Shown: positions 22,401 through 31,830 of the stretch, piece after piece
Layout: each line of letters starts with the position of its first letter
Numbering within the stretch: position 1 is the stretch's first letter
Source of the DNA: Kingdonia uniflora
Taxonomy: Eukaryota; Streptophyta; Magnoliopsida; Ranunculales; Circaeasteraceae
DNA length: 64,000 nucleotides
Direction of reading: 5' to 3'
Assembly (NCBI GenBank): GCA_014058105.1
Contig: JACGCM010002299.1
Coordinates: forward strand, 746,001-810,000
Position numbers and translations under genes: made by a program
The notes under the pieces: model-generated
Databases searched by the model: none
What the model saw: the letters and a program-made list of their open reading frames with translations, nothing else
Told to the model about the DNA's origin: nothing

Positions 22401-24752
22401 ACAATACAGACTAGAGCTTCTCTTTCAGCGACAATACCGTTAAAAACTCAGGTTTTGGGTGTCCCCTGGACTCCATTGGATACTCTGGTGTACCCCCCAT
22501 CGTGATTCGTTGTCTCCTTCACAAATCCTACAACTTCACTGACTTTGTTTGTCTTCACGGCTTCAGCTTCAATTATGGCTTTACTTGGGGATAAGCCTTC
22601 GTTCCCCAACTTCACTGGCTTTGTTTGTCATCCCAGCTTCAGCTCCGACCATGGCTTTACTCGGGGATAAATCTTCTTTTTCTGCGATAAATCTTGTACC
22701 TCCCTTGTCCCGAACCATAACTCTTTCTGCAACCGTCTCTCCTCCTTTTTGCCCAACCTGCAACAACACTACCGTGGTATCCCTTATTGGCAACAATACA
22801 GGTCAGAACTCCTTTGAACTGGACCCAAAGAGAGGTCTAGTGAGTCGCTTTTCTGTTACTGTCTCTCTCTAATCCGAACTTGCAAAAACCCCGGCTAGGT
22901 TTACAACCTCAGTTTCGATTTTATGATTGGCAGCGACGTTAGATCTGGCTCGGGTGTTGGCTTCGATCTGAACTGGATCTTTAGTAATTTATAACCCACT
23001 CGTTATTCACATGAGCAGTCCTGCAAACGAGAATCCCGTACGTCTTCTTCACCCGCGAACTCTTTGTGTTCTTAAGAACTTGCGATCAATTCGTTGTCAA
23101 GGCTTTGTGCAGTTTCGACCGGTGACGCGAAACTGTCGTTGCCCCAAATTGGGCCTTAAAGTGAGGGGAAAAAAATCCTTTTGAAACTAAAGCTTTGACT
23201 TGCTTATCGAACTTGGTATTTAACTCTTTGATTGTCGTAACCATCTCGTGGATCTGGAAATCTAAACTCCAATAAAAATTTACCAGCTCTGATACCAATT
23301 TAACGTAAACTCTCAACACGGAAACAAAATTGAGAAGTTTATTATACTAATTTAAACCTAATTCAAGATTACAGTTTCTTCTAATCTAAAACATAAACTA
23401 AAACACAAATTGAAATAACTAACACTTAATTCTTAACTTCAACTTCAACTTTAACAACCAAATAAAATAGAGAACCTAGCCTCCCTTTTATAGAACACAA
23501 AGGGGTGGAAACCCTGATTACGAATATTCCACCCTTATTAGGAATATTCGAGAAACTGTGAAAAATACTATTTTAAAATTGTGTTGGTTAATTAGGAATC
23601 CCTAAAACCTACTAAACATCTCTAGCAGAGAGGCTTGAATCAAAATAACATTAATATAAATAAACCATAGACGGTGAGAAACGACCATGAGAGGACGATT
23701 CACATCATATTTTCTCTCTCTAGATTTGCTCATACACCATAAACTTTTATGGCATACATTGAAGTAAGTTTTCCTCCATTTTGAAACCAAGTGTTGAAAT
23801 GTCAAAAATCTCACCACAAATGAAATAATTTTCCCTAGCCTCACAAGTCGGACACAAGGAAGTTGGTATTCTAAGAGCCGGCTTTCTTCTCCTTCCCTTT
23901 CCATGAACCAAATGCAAAAGGAATGTCTCATTCTCAAAGTATTGCTTGAGTTCCTCAACTTCCTTTGGTGTTTTCCTAATAAAGAACCAATTGCCCCAAT
24001 CCTTCAGCATCTTAAGTAAACCCGAAATGACCACAAACCGTGTGAATTGTCACACATACTGTGTCTTATTATTCCAACATCAATGTCACTTATTTCCGAA
24101 CATATAAACACCAAATACTGAGCGATCTCATTTACATACTAAACGAAACTAATGAAGCAACATTTACCTTACGAATTATATTCGGAAGCGACTCCGCGGC
24201 CAAATATCGAGCAACATGAGTGGAAGACAACGTATTCAAACCAACACTCTCCAAGAACGGGAGCTTCCCATTATCCCCTTTCTCCTTAGCCATATAAAAC
24301 ACTTTCTTCTTCAAAGACAAGTTCTCCAACTCATCTCCATCCCCCATTCTCCATGACTTCCACAACGAAAGCTCGTCCAGCTCACGAACACCGTCTAGTA
24401 ACATCTTAACGTACCTCGGCGAACTCGAAGCAATTCGAGTTGATTCCTCCTTTGACACTCCAGCTTCTTGTATAATCTCCGAAACAACTCCTTGTGCTTC
24501 GGTAATCGATGACTCTGAATCTAAGGTTTCGCCATTTTCAACGTTTGATGATGATGATGATGATGATGTTGTTGCTCGGTGAAGAAACAGGGGGAGTTGG
24601 ATTGAGGTTGATTTGGAGATGGGAGAGAAGGTTTTGGAGGGAAATTGGAGATTAATTGCGATGTTATTAGGGTTAGGGTTTAGGTTTCGGTGATTGTTTG
24701 AAATAAAATTGGGAGATTTAGATATTAGGGAAGGAATGATTGTGGCGGACAT
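13485..24752 (-). CDS. mTERF2: mTERF2-like organelle transcription termination factor family protein, seven exons
   Basis: Coding exons (minus strand): 24752-24168, 19785-19648, 19398-19153, 18785-18672, 17095-16913, 14916-14699 and 13824-13485. All junctions are GT..AG and the exons join into one 1824-bp frame, 607 residues plus stop. Residues 1 to about 70 are Ser-rich and basic, like an organelle transit peptide, with a poly-Ser run at 63-69. The remainder holds tandem mTERF helical repeats with the usual ..YP.IL or ..P.LLL ends (ESFPRLLLLSEE, LLKYPWILS, IASSPQLLLRKP, IIRKYPEFLVS, VVKYPRYFSYS). The acidic block SDSDDEGFLGKNARRMM and the tail KPRYWVLKGRNTECSLEEML resemble Arabidopsis mTERF2 (EMB2219, essential for embryos). 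mTERF proteins bind nucleic acid and act in plastid or mitochondrial gene expression. Intron 1 is 4.4 kb and carries transposons. No disabling change was seen. Confidence 0.9.
15500..15972. mobile_element. Fold-back element in mTERF2 intron 5
   Basis: Two arms of about 135-140 bp (about 15500-15634 and 15832-15972) are inverted copies of each other around a loop of about 200 bp. The outer parts match almost base for base: TTTAGCTAAAACCCCCC on the left against GGGGGGTTTTTAGCTAAA on the right, then TTATGGCAT and CTTGCCATTGA blocks on both sides. No coding capacity. The long arms suggest a Mutator-type MITE or a fold-back element. A target duplication could not be fixed by eye. Confidence 0.8.
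20320..21240 (-). repeat. Possible LTR fragment in mTERF2 intron 1
   Basis: The sequence ACCTAGAGGGGGGTGAATAG at 20350-20369, read on the minus strand as CTATTCACCCCCCTCTAGGT, is a block found near the 3' end of many plant copia LTRs. A related block occurs at about 46635-46655. Neither the boundaries nor a partner LTR could be identified, so the extent is a guess. Confidence 0.35.
21249..21543 (-). repeat. 3' LTR of non-autonomous element A
   Basis: Homologous to 23301-23704. Shared landmarks are TAACGTAAACTCTCAA at one end and the block CATAGACGGTGAGAAACGACCATGAGAG near the other (28 bases, not shown in full elsewhere). It lacks the TATA-containing segment CCTTTTATAGAACACAAAGG that the other copy keeps. 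Confidence 0.75.
23301..23704 (-). repeat. 5' LTR of non-autonomous element A
   Basis: 404 bp. It holds a TATA-like segment (CCCTTTTATAGAAC on the plus strand, that is GTTCTATAAAAGGG on the minus strand) and abuts the primer binding site. The same GTGTTCTATAAAAG block occurs in the LTRs of element B, which shows kinship. Confidence 0.75.
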
Positions 24753-26180
24753 GGTTTTGTTTCAGACCATTACAAAATAAACCTCAACGACTCCTAAAAC
24801 CCCTCCTAAATAGGACTGATGAGATGAAACTGAAAACGACGAACTTTGTTCTAAAAACTATTGATGAAAAGCAAACAACGACTCGGTTTCTCCAGCACTA
24901 GCACTTCAGGTGTGTGTGGCTTTTACTGATAGAATTGGCTTATGTGCCTCTTCATTTTGGATTTTCTTAAAATCTAATGGGAAATCTGTCGATTGGGATC
25001 TAATCTATGAGAGGTATGGACAAATATTATACGTCTATATCTAAGCACCGATCTGTCTTTTTAAATCTAATGGAAAATCTGACGGGTGGGATTTATTGTA
25101 GCAAAACTGCACAAATATTGTGCACATATATCCAAACACCAAAGTACAGTGTTTTAAAGAAACAAATTGAGGCATTGTTGGAAGTAGTACATTGTGCTTG
25201 AATTTGTGCTTTTAAACATATAATGCACTTCTAGATATGTCTTATAAAAGTAGTACATTGTGTATTACATAAAGAAGAAAAAATAATATATTCCATTCCA
25301 TTGTCTACGTGCTTGTACTTCTCCTTCACCTCTGCAGACAACCACCATTAACTAAAATCTTAATCAATAGACAATCTCACACGCAAAGTACTTATTTACC
25401 CTATTTTTATCTCTATGTTAAAAAAAACATAGTTTTTCATTCTCGTATAATTCATTTTTTATTTTCTTTTTCAATCGAATGAAAGTTTTCCCTTCATTAT
25501 CATTATTTGATGTATACTTGACACGCGGATAAATTAATCTACAATTAATTTGGACAGTCATAAAAAATGATTTGATTCCTCGCAAAATTCCTCACTACAT
25601 TTAGTGATAGATAATGACCCTGTTGCAGATTTATTAGCTGTCAAGATTATGATTGACATGATTGTAGGGAGACATAATTGTTACTCGACCAATTCAATGA
25701 GACATGATGTAAAATATATAACTCGAAGCTTAAGAGTAATGTAATGTGTCATATACCATATAGTACCATGGAGGAATATCACAATGCAACTCCTTAAAAG
25801 ATTTCCTTTTAAAATAATAAGTTTGTAAACATAAAATAGTAAGGAATAAACATTATAAGGTCTATAGTACAAATGAATAAAGTATTAAAGATTTTGTAGG
25901 GTTATCTCATTTATTTGTATAGAATGTTGTCCATTTTATATTTACTTTCATAAGTCATAAATGATAAATCCATTAAAAAGAGATAGTTCTCCCATTGCAA
26001 AGCTTCATCCATATTTCAAATTAAATCCAGATATACGTTACTTAAATCACTCACCCAAACACGTTATCCTCAACAACGATACTGCACGCGTCATCATTTA
26101 AGTAAAACCTCTAAACAAATGCCTGAAGTAAATAATAAAGATTTACAAGGGTAATATAGTAATATGACATTTATGGACTA
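24753..26180. promoter_or_regulatory. Shared intergenic region between divergent mTERF2 and MBD2-like genes
   Basis: About 1.4 kb lies between the mTERF2 start codon (24752, leftward) and the probable start of the MBD2-like transcript (about 26215, rightward). Two segments resembling TCTAATGGGAAATCTGTCG at about 24972 and 25067 form a short imperfect direct repeat. No coding frame is supported. Confidence 0.45.
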
Positions 26181-26183
26181 AAA

Positions 26184-26190
26184 TATAAAA
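26184..26190 (+). promoter_or_regulatory. TATA box of the MBD2-like transcript (probable)
   Basis: TATAAAA in AAATATAAAAGCACGAG is followed about 30 bp later by a pyrimidine-rich leader-like stretch (CATTCTCGGTTTTTTCTCTG). This fits a plant TATA promoter for the leader exon described below. Confidence 0.5.
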
Positions 26191-26722
26191 GCACGAGCTC
26201 CTTTTATCATCATTCTCGGTTTTTTCTCTGTTGAGCTTCTCCAAAAGGAGACGAAGCAACAAAACCTGCAAACACACACACAAAAGGATCAACGGCTCTC
26301 AATCGTACGGCTATAACTTTCTCGAAATTCGTAATTTGTTCTCCCGATAAACTCTTCTTGTGTTTCTACTCAGATCTCCAAAACGTTATTTATTTATTTT
26401 CTTCTTCGACTGTTGTTGTTCTTCTCATGTCATCGTTTCACTGATCTTTCTCAGCTCGTTCAGCTCTTTATGAAGATATTTTTTTCTCAAAATTTAGGGT
26501 TTGTTTGGGATTGATCGATGTTTTAAAGGTTTTTAGGGTTGTTGAGGTGTTTATGGTAGGATTTGTTGCGATTTTTGTGAATTTTTTTTCGGATTTTGTT
26601 GTTTTAGATGTGATTTGGGAGCTGTTTTGTGAGATCTAGCATGCGTAGGGAGTTGAAATTAGGTTTTTAGATTGGATCTTTGTATGATTTTGATTGATTG
26701 TACCAATTTGTTGTGTTTGCAG

Positions 26723-26800
26723 CTTCGAACTAGATGAATGGGCGGTCTCATGTGAAATCTTGAGGATTGGAGGCATAAATTTATTTACCAGCTGAACTAG
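26723..26800 (+). other. Probable 5'-leader exon of the MBD2-like gene
   Basis: The sequence TTGTTGTGTTTGCAG at 26708-26722 is a good acceptor, and GTTAGTTCAG at 26801 a plausible donor. Between them is a non-coding 78-bp exon with a short upstream frame (ATGAATGGGCGGTCTCATG then a stop). The next plausible acceptor in the same gene is TTTTTACAG at 31802-31810, directly before the coding exon. The assignment is inference from splice signals. Confidence 0.4.
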
Positions 26801-26988
26801 GTTAGTTCAGATGTTTTGATCTAGAGATTTCGATTGCATGATATTTGTAATGTAGGTAAAATAGCTTCTTAGGAGTTATTGCATGTTTGCATGTTTCATC
26901 AGGTTGATTGATATGAGCTGGTAATGTTGCATTCATTTGCTTGTGCTTATTTGTGGTAGATAGTGTTAGTTGTATTCATTACCTTGTG

Positions 26989-27141
26989 CTTAGTTGTGAT
27001 AGATTGCGTTAGTTATGCTCTTGATAAGAATTTGACACGCTTAGTTGTGGTAGATTGTGTTAGTTATGCGATTAACGAGAATTTGGCATCCTTAGTTGTG
27101 GTAGATTGTGTTAGTTATGTGCTTAACGAGAATTTGGCGCC
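26989..27141. repeat. 51-bp minisatellite, three copies
   Basis: Three head-to-tail units start at 26989, 27040 and 27091, each beginning CTTAGTTGTGRTAGATTG and ending GAATTTG followed by RCR or GCATC. A degenerate fourth unit lies just upstream (26946-26988). The period is divisible by three, so one frame stays open across the repeat. It lies in the probable leader intron of the MBD2-like gene. Confidence 0.9.
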
Positions 27142-28233
27142 TTTGCGCGGTAACATTGGTTGAATTCCTGGTTGACAGCGAATATTTTGTCGTCTAGCTT
27201 ACCGACTCTTAGGGTTTAGGATGATGAAAAGTTTGAAGTTAAGATGATTCATGATAATTATATTGTAGATATAGGTGGTAAGCACATGTCTAGGCTAATT
27301 GCTACGTTCGGACAACGTAAGCTTCCTTGTTGTTTATTTCGTTCTTTTAGTAGGGCTAAAGTATATGTCAACGTTTGTATTGATTTTATTAGCGATTATA
27401 GTTAATAGTTAATTGATTGCTAAATGGTTTACTAGTATAAGCAAAACGTTAACTTTCATTCTTGTATCTTTTGGTGCTTCAGAATTAGTCTCTAATTTAA
27501 TCTTTGCAAATATTTCTCTAAAATTTCAGTCCAATTTAAATTTGCCTAGCTACTACGAATTTAGTAAATCACTTATATACTTTGACCTACATAAATGTGT
27601 AACATCACCTTTTTTCCTGTTTGGTCAATACTGCTTTTTGAAAGAGTACCACGTAACGTATAACTTCACCTTCTTTCTTTACCACGCAATTCCACATTAT
27701 TCCGCCGGCCATGAAATAGTTTATGTTACTTGTTCATTTTGTAAGGATATAATATATAAGGTTCTCAAGTTATAAGGATTAGGTGTCTTATTTGTTAATT
27801 AAAGTCCCAAATGATTTATAAAATATAATGTCTCATCGTTATCAATATATGTGTTTTAATGCCCACATAAATGTGAATATACCAGTGGACTGATATGAAA
27901 TGACCTTAGCTATCCCACTAGAGTCGTGTAATTGATATAAAACAAATCTTAAAGAAGGAGGAAAGTGGAATAAAAAATCATTGTTTGGGTTATTACGAGG
28001 ACACAAATCTAATCTCTATTGTCTGGTAATACCATAGCACTTATTCAACAAGCTTGTAGAATTTGGATTCGGGGACTAATACCATGCACCCCAGAAAGGA
28101 AGGGTATGAATGATGTAAGAAGTCCCACAATGTGGATACTGTCAACGTAATGGTGATGTGAAGTTAGGTCGTGGAAGCTTGACCTTTGCAAACTCCTATA
28201 AAAAGCAAAAACAAAATTAAAAGAATTACTTTA

Positions 28234-28838
28234 GGGGCCGTTTGACAATGATTACGACAAAATTAATTATAATTTTTGAAACAATTATAGGTATAAATGA
28301 TTTGAATAAAAGCTACTAGAAGGAAAGTGTTGGCAAATACTTAAATTCAAAAAAATAAATAAACGCTTATCATAATAGATGTGTTGCCCTTACGACAAAA
28401 TGAAGTAGTGACCTATCATATCAGATACACTGCCATACACCAAATTATAGCATTTCACTCTATCAATAACAACTCGACGAGAGAGAGAGAGAGAGAATCC
28501 CAGATAAGAGAGATCAAATTGAGATGGATTTTAGATCGAGAATTCAAGTTTTGGAGCAAAATCGAAGATTTCGATTTGAGTTTTTTATTTTATATTCTTC
28601 TCTCTATTTTTGATGCGAGACTCAACCCGACAAAACGACAAGAAAAATGGATTTTTCAATTTAGAAAAATAGTTATTTGTTACTTTTGAAATAAACAAAT
28701 TTTCACATTTTCATTTTGAGCAATCTATAAGTATAATTGTTATCAAACAGGTAAAAATCTCTCCATAATCTATTATGTGAAGTGATTTTAACATTTGTAC
28801 ACAATAATCACTTATGATAATCGTTGTCAAACGGCCCC
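28234..28838. mobile_element. hAT-like MITE
   Basis: The ends are GGGGCCGTTTGACAATGATTA and, inverted, GATAATCGTTGTCAAACGGCCCC, an inverted repeat of about 21 bp. The flanks are TTACTTTA (28226-28233) and TTATTTGA (28839-28846), identical at 6 of 8 positions, which fits an aged 8-bp hAT target duplication. The interior has a short GA repeat and no transposase. Confidence 0.8.
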
Positions 28839-29020
28839 TTATTTGATCTTGAAAGCCCTAAGAAAATTCTACTAATTCCTTATAAATGAGACATCTAAAG
28901 GAAATTACTTTATACTCGCAATTAAAATACAATGAATCTACTAAAAATAAAAAGTTTTCTAAAATCTAAATTTCCAGGGCGGCAAGGCACCCGAGAATTT
29001 AGAACATTTAAAGAAAATTC

Positions 29021-29209
29021 TTAAAATGTGGCGAATCTCTTCGATCTTCGAATCCTCCCACAGTACTTTCCGTATTCATCGATTATACACAATAATGGGG
29101 GTACGATTGTGTCATCAATATCTGGACGTTTAGTAATAATTTGTAAAATCAATGGCACCCGCTCATGATATCTAGTCTCAAAAGCCACCCATGTCGGGTC
29201 AAGTACCAT
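29021..29209 (-). pseudogene. Fragment of the IVPPLL open reading frame of the non-autonomous LTR family
   Basis: This 62-codon frame contains HERVPLILQII..RPDIDDTIVPPLL and then YGKYCGRI. It aligns by eye with the 3' frame of element A (FEKRIPL..DICDGIVPPLL..YEKFRGRI). No LTR was recognised beside it. It lies in the probable leader intron of the MBD2-like gene. Confidence 0.6.
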
Positions 29210-30431
29210 AGGCTTTCCCGAATCAATAGAATAATGGAGTTATGTCATCACCAACATCATCATAAGAATCCTTCACGTTTTGTTAATAAAAATGTACTTA
29301 GGATTCTTACCCACTCCTCGACATTCCTCCATGACTCTCTTTGACACCCACTCCTTGATTATCTTTGCCTTATGCTTAAGAGTTAAGTTCTTCGCCTGAG
29401 ATTTTTACCCCTTCGCTCAATTGACGTCCTCCTTTCAATCACATCTTTCCTCTACAAGTTCGTTATCCGTCGTTAACCCAATTAGTCAAATAGACATTCT
29501 TTCCATCAGTAGGAATTCAAAGTCAATCAATTGGTTAGATAAGTTTGAAAAAATCAAATTGGGAAGATAAACTTGCAACAACCAATTTGGGAATTAGATT
29601 TTATGATTTACTAAAATTGATTTCCTTTTTTTTTTCCTGAGTTTATTGGGTTCTTCTCTACATTCACTAATTATTTCTTGCCCAATCACAACTTCTTTTC
29701 ATCTACTACGCCAAATGATAATTTCCTAAGCTATAATACTCGTGTATTAATTTTTGTGTATGATGAAACAATTGACTGGGCACGCGTCAAACATCTCGAG
29801 TCTTCCCTAATTGGTCGCAAACAATGAACATCAAGAAGTTAGGTTCCGTAGGTCGTATTTTTTACCATAAACCTTTGGTCCTTCGGTGGTTATTATATTG
29901 TTTGAGATTACCTTGACAATAAGCCAGGGCGTGTCCAATGTAGTATTCACATACAATGAGGCACGGACTTGCGTGAAGCAAGACATTATTTATATAATTG
30001 CTGGTAACAAGTACAAATATTTTCAAAAACATAAGATATGTTTAATTTATCTCTAAATATACATATTCTAGACCTCAATTTTTATATGTAGCGCCATTTT
30101 AAACTTACCAAGCACTCAAATAGGAAGTGCAGTTGGTGATTCAAAATGAGAAAAAGTAAATAATAGATCTTAAAACACGTACTTATTTATCATTATCTAT
30201 TAAGTAATTATAACTGTAGGTCTTAACCGTGTTATATGTAAGCAAAAGCAAAAGGGCAAATGCCTTAAAATATCGATTAAGTTTTTTCTAGTTTATCATT
30301 ACAATTCTTGTTTCTACATTATGATTAATGTAGAAACAACGACATAATGTTTATATTACCCCTGGCCAGCATGATTGAATTTCATTGAGGCACATACAGT
30401 TATGCAACTGAGTTACCAACTGTAGTGGGCC

Positions 30432-31146
30432 CAGTGGCGGAGTGGCTCCGCCACTTGAGAACCAGTAGGGGCTGCCCTCCCCCCCCCACTTTTGAAAAAA
30501 ATAGGGTTTGTTATAATTATAAAAATAAAAATAAAACTTTTTGATGTCAGCTCTCCTCTCTCCTTTTGCCCCCCACTTTTGAAAAAAAATAGGGTTTGTT
30601 AAAAAAAAAAATCTTTTTGATGTCAGCTCTCCTCTCTCCTTTCGGTGGGTTTTTTTCCTCTGCGATTAGGGTATCCGAAGTCTACTCTGAGTTGGTAAAT
30701 CTCTCTCTCAATGTCTCACACATGTAATTTAACTCTCTCCATTATCAATCAAGCTTGAATTTGTGTTGTTTTGGTTACCCTAATTTCAGTTTTGAAATGA
30801 TTTGAATGGTTAGTGTTTTGCATATCAAGTGAGTTAAAGGTTACAATATCAATTGATATTAGGGCTTGTTTAGAATTTGGGGGATTCGTTGTGGTTACAT
30901 TGATTGATTACATGGTTTAATGTTGTTTTCAAGGAAAGATTTAGGGGTTTTAGTATGGTATGATTATAGAGGTTTAGTTTATCTGATAAGTACTTATTTA
31001 TAGTATAAAAAAAAGGGATAATAGAGGTTTAATGTGAAATTACAAAAATGCACTTCAAATCCCCCCAATTTTTTTTTTCGGGGACCGTATCCCCCGAACC
31101 CTCAAATTTTCTGCTTTCCCTACCAATAATCCTAGCTCCGCCACTG
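30432..31146. mobile_element. hAT-like non-autonomous element with CAGTGGCGGAG ends
   Basis: The ends CAGTGGCGGAG and CTCCGCCACTG are inverted repeats of a type common in plant hAT elements. The flanking octamers AGTGGGCC (30424-30431) and AGTGGGTC (31147-31154) match at 7 of 8 positions. The interior contains an imperfect tandem duplication of about 85-100 bp near the left end (ACTTTTGAAAAAAATAGGG and TTTTTGATGTCAGCTCTCC each occur twice). No coding frame. Confidence 0.82.
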
Positions 31147-31830
31147 AGTGGGTCTCATTAAACATACTTATCTTAAAGAGTTTAATGGTGCTTTATTTGA
31201 GCCTTGTGTCTCGTCTTGATTGAATCACCACCTAAGAAAGAATATATGTTGTAGTTTTTTGTTCTTATGTCCATTGTGAATTTGACACCAAAACTACTAT
31301 TTACCATCATTGGAGTTTACTAGGCGATCTTCATGTCTTGCATCTTCGTGTTTATATAACATAGTAATTAGTGGGACGGGCTGTTTAGTTTTCTTTTTGC
31401 TGAAAGTAGAACAGAAGAAAGTCTCTTTCAGGTTCCTCAGGAATAGGTATCTGCTTTTGCTTATGTAATAGTGTTTCTGAAGGTCCATTTTGTGTTTCCA
31501 AACATATTTGAAGCTTGTTAATTTTTTATTTTATTCTGGGCACTACTTCAAGGTTACTCTCGGTTCTCATTTGTTTATTTCTACTGTACTTAGATCTATT
31601 TGCAACTCTATAATTTGTTTAATTCGTAGATTTTTATTATTATTAGCCTATAACTCCATTTACCTTTCAGATCTTTGTAGTGTTTTACTTGAGCAGATCT
31701 CTATGTTTGTCTGAGCTTCTGTGTTTAATCTTAATATGAACAATTATGTAGTTTAGCTACAATTAAAATGAATATTTACTCTTTAGTATAATGGATTTTT
31801 GTTTTTACAGCAACTAGAAAGTTATCCAAA

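Larger units (their letters stand above)
21249..23704 (-). mobile_element. Non-autonomous LTR retrotransposon, copy A (in mTERF2 intron 1)
   Basis: Homologous direct repeats at 21249-21543 and 23301-23704 are the LTRs. Inside the right one, the minus strand carries TGGTATCAGAGC (23286-23297), a tRNA-Met primer binding site, so the element points left. The interior of about 1.75 kb has no integrase or reverse transcriptase. It holds weak gag-like frames and, next to the 3' LTR, a frame with the motif DGIVPPLLG. The left LTR is about 110 bp shorter owing to internal deletions. A relative sits at 56167-58518. Exact LTR ends and target duplication are uncertain. Confidence 0.75.

Noticed and set aside
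22549..22872. 107-codon plus-strand frame, Ser/Leu/Pro-rich
   Set aside because: It is antisense to the interior of LTR element A, with no recognisable domain.
26963..27163. 66-codon plus-strand frame with 17-residue repeats
   Set aside because: It is fully explained by a 51-bp minisatellite in an intron; the frame stays open only because 51 is a multiple of three.
28381..28689. 102-codon plus-strand frame
   Set aside because: It lies entirely inside the hAT-like MITE and contains a GA-repeat-encoded RERERE stretch.
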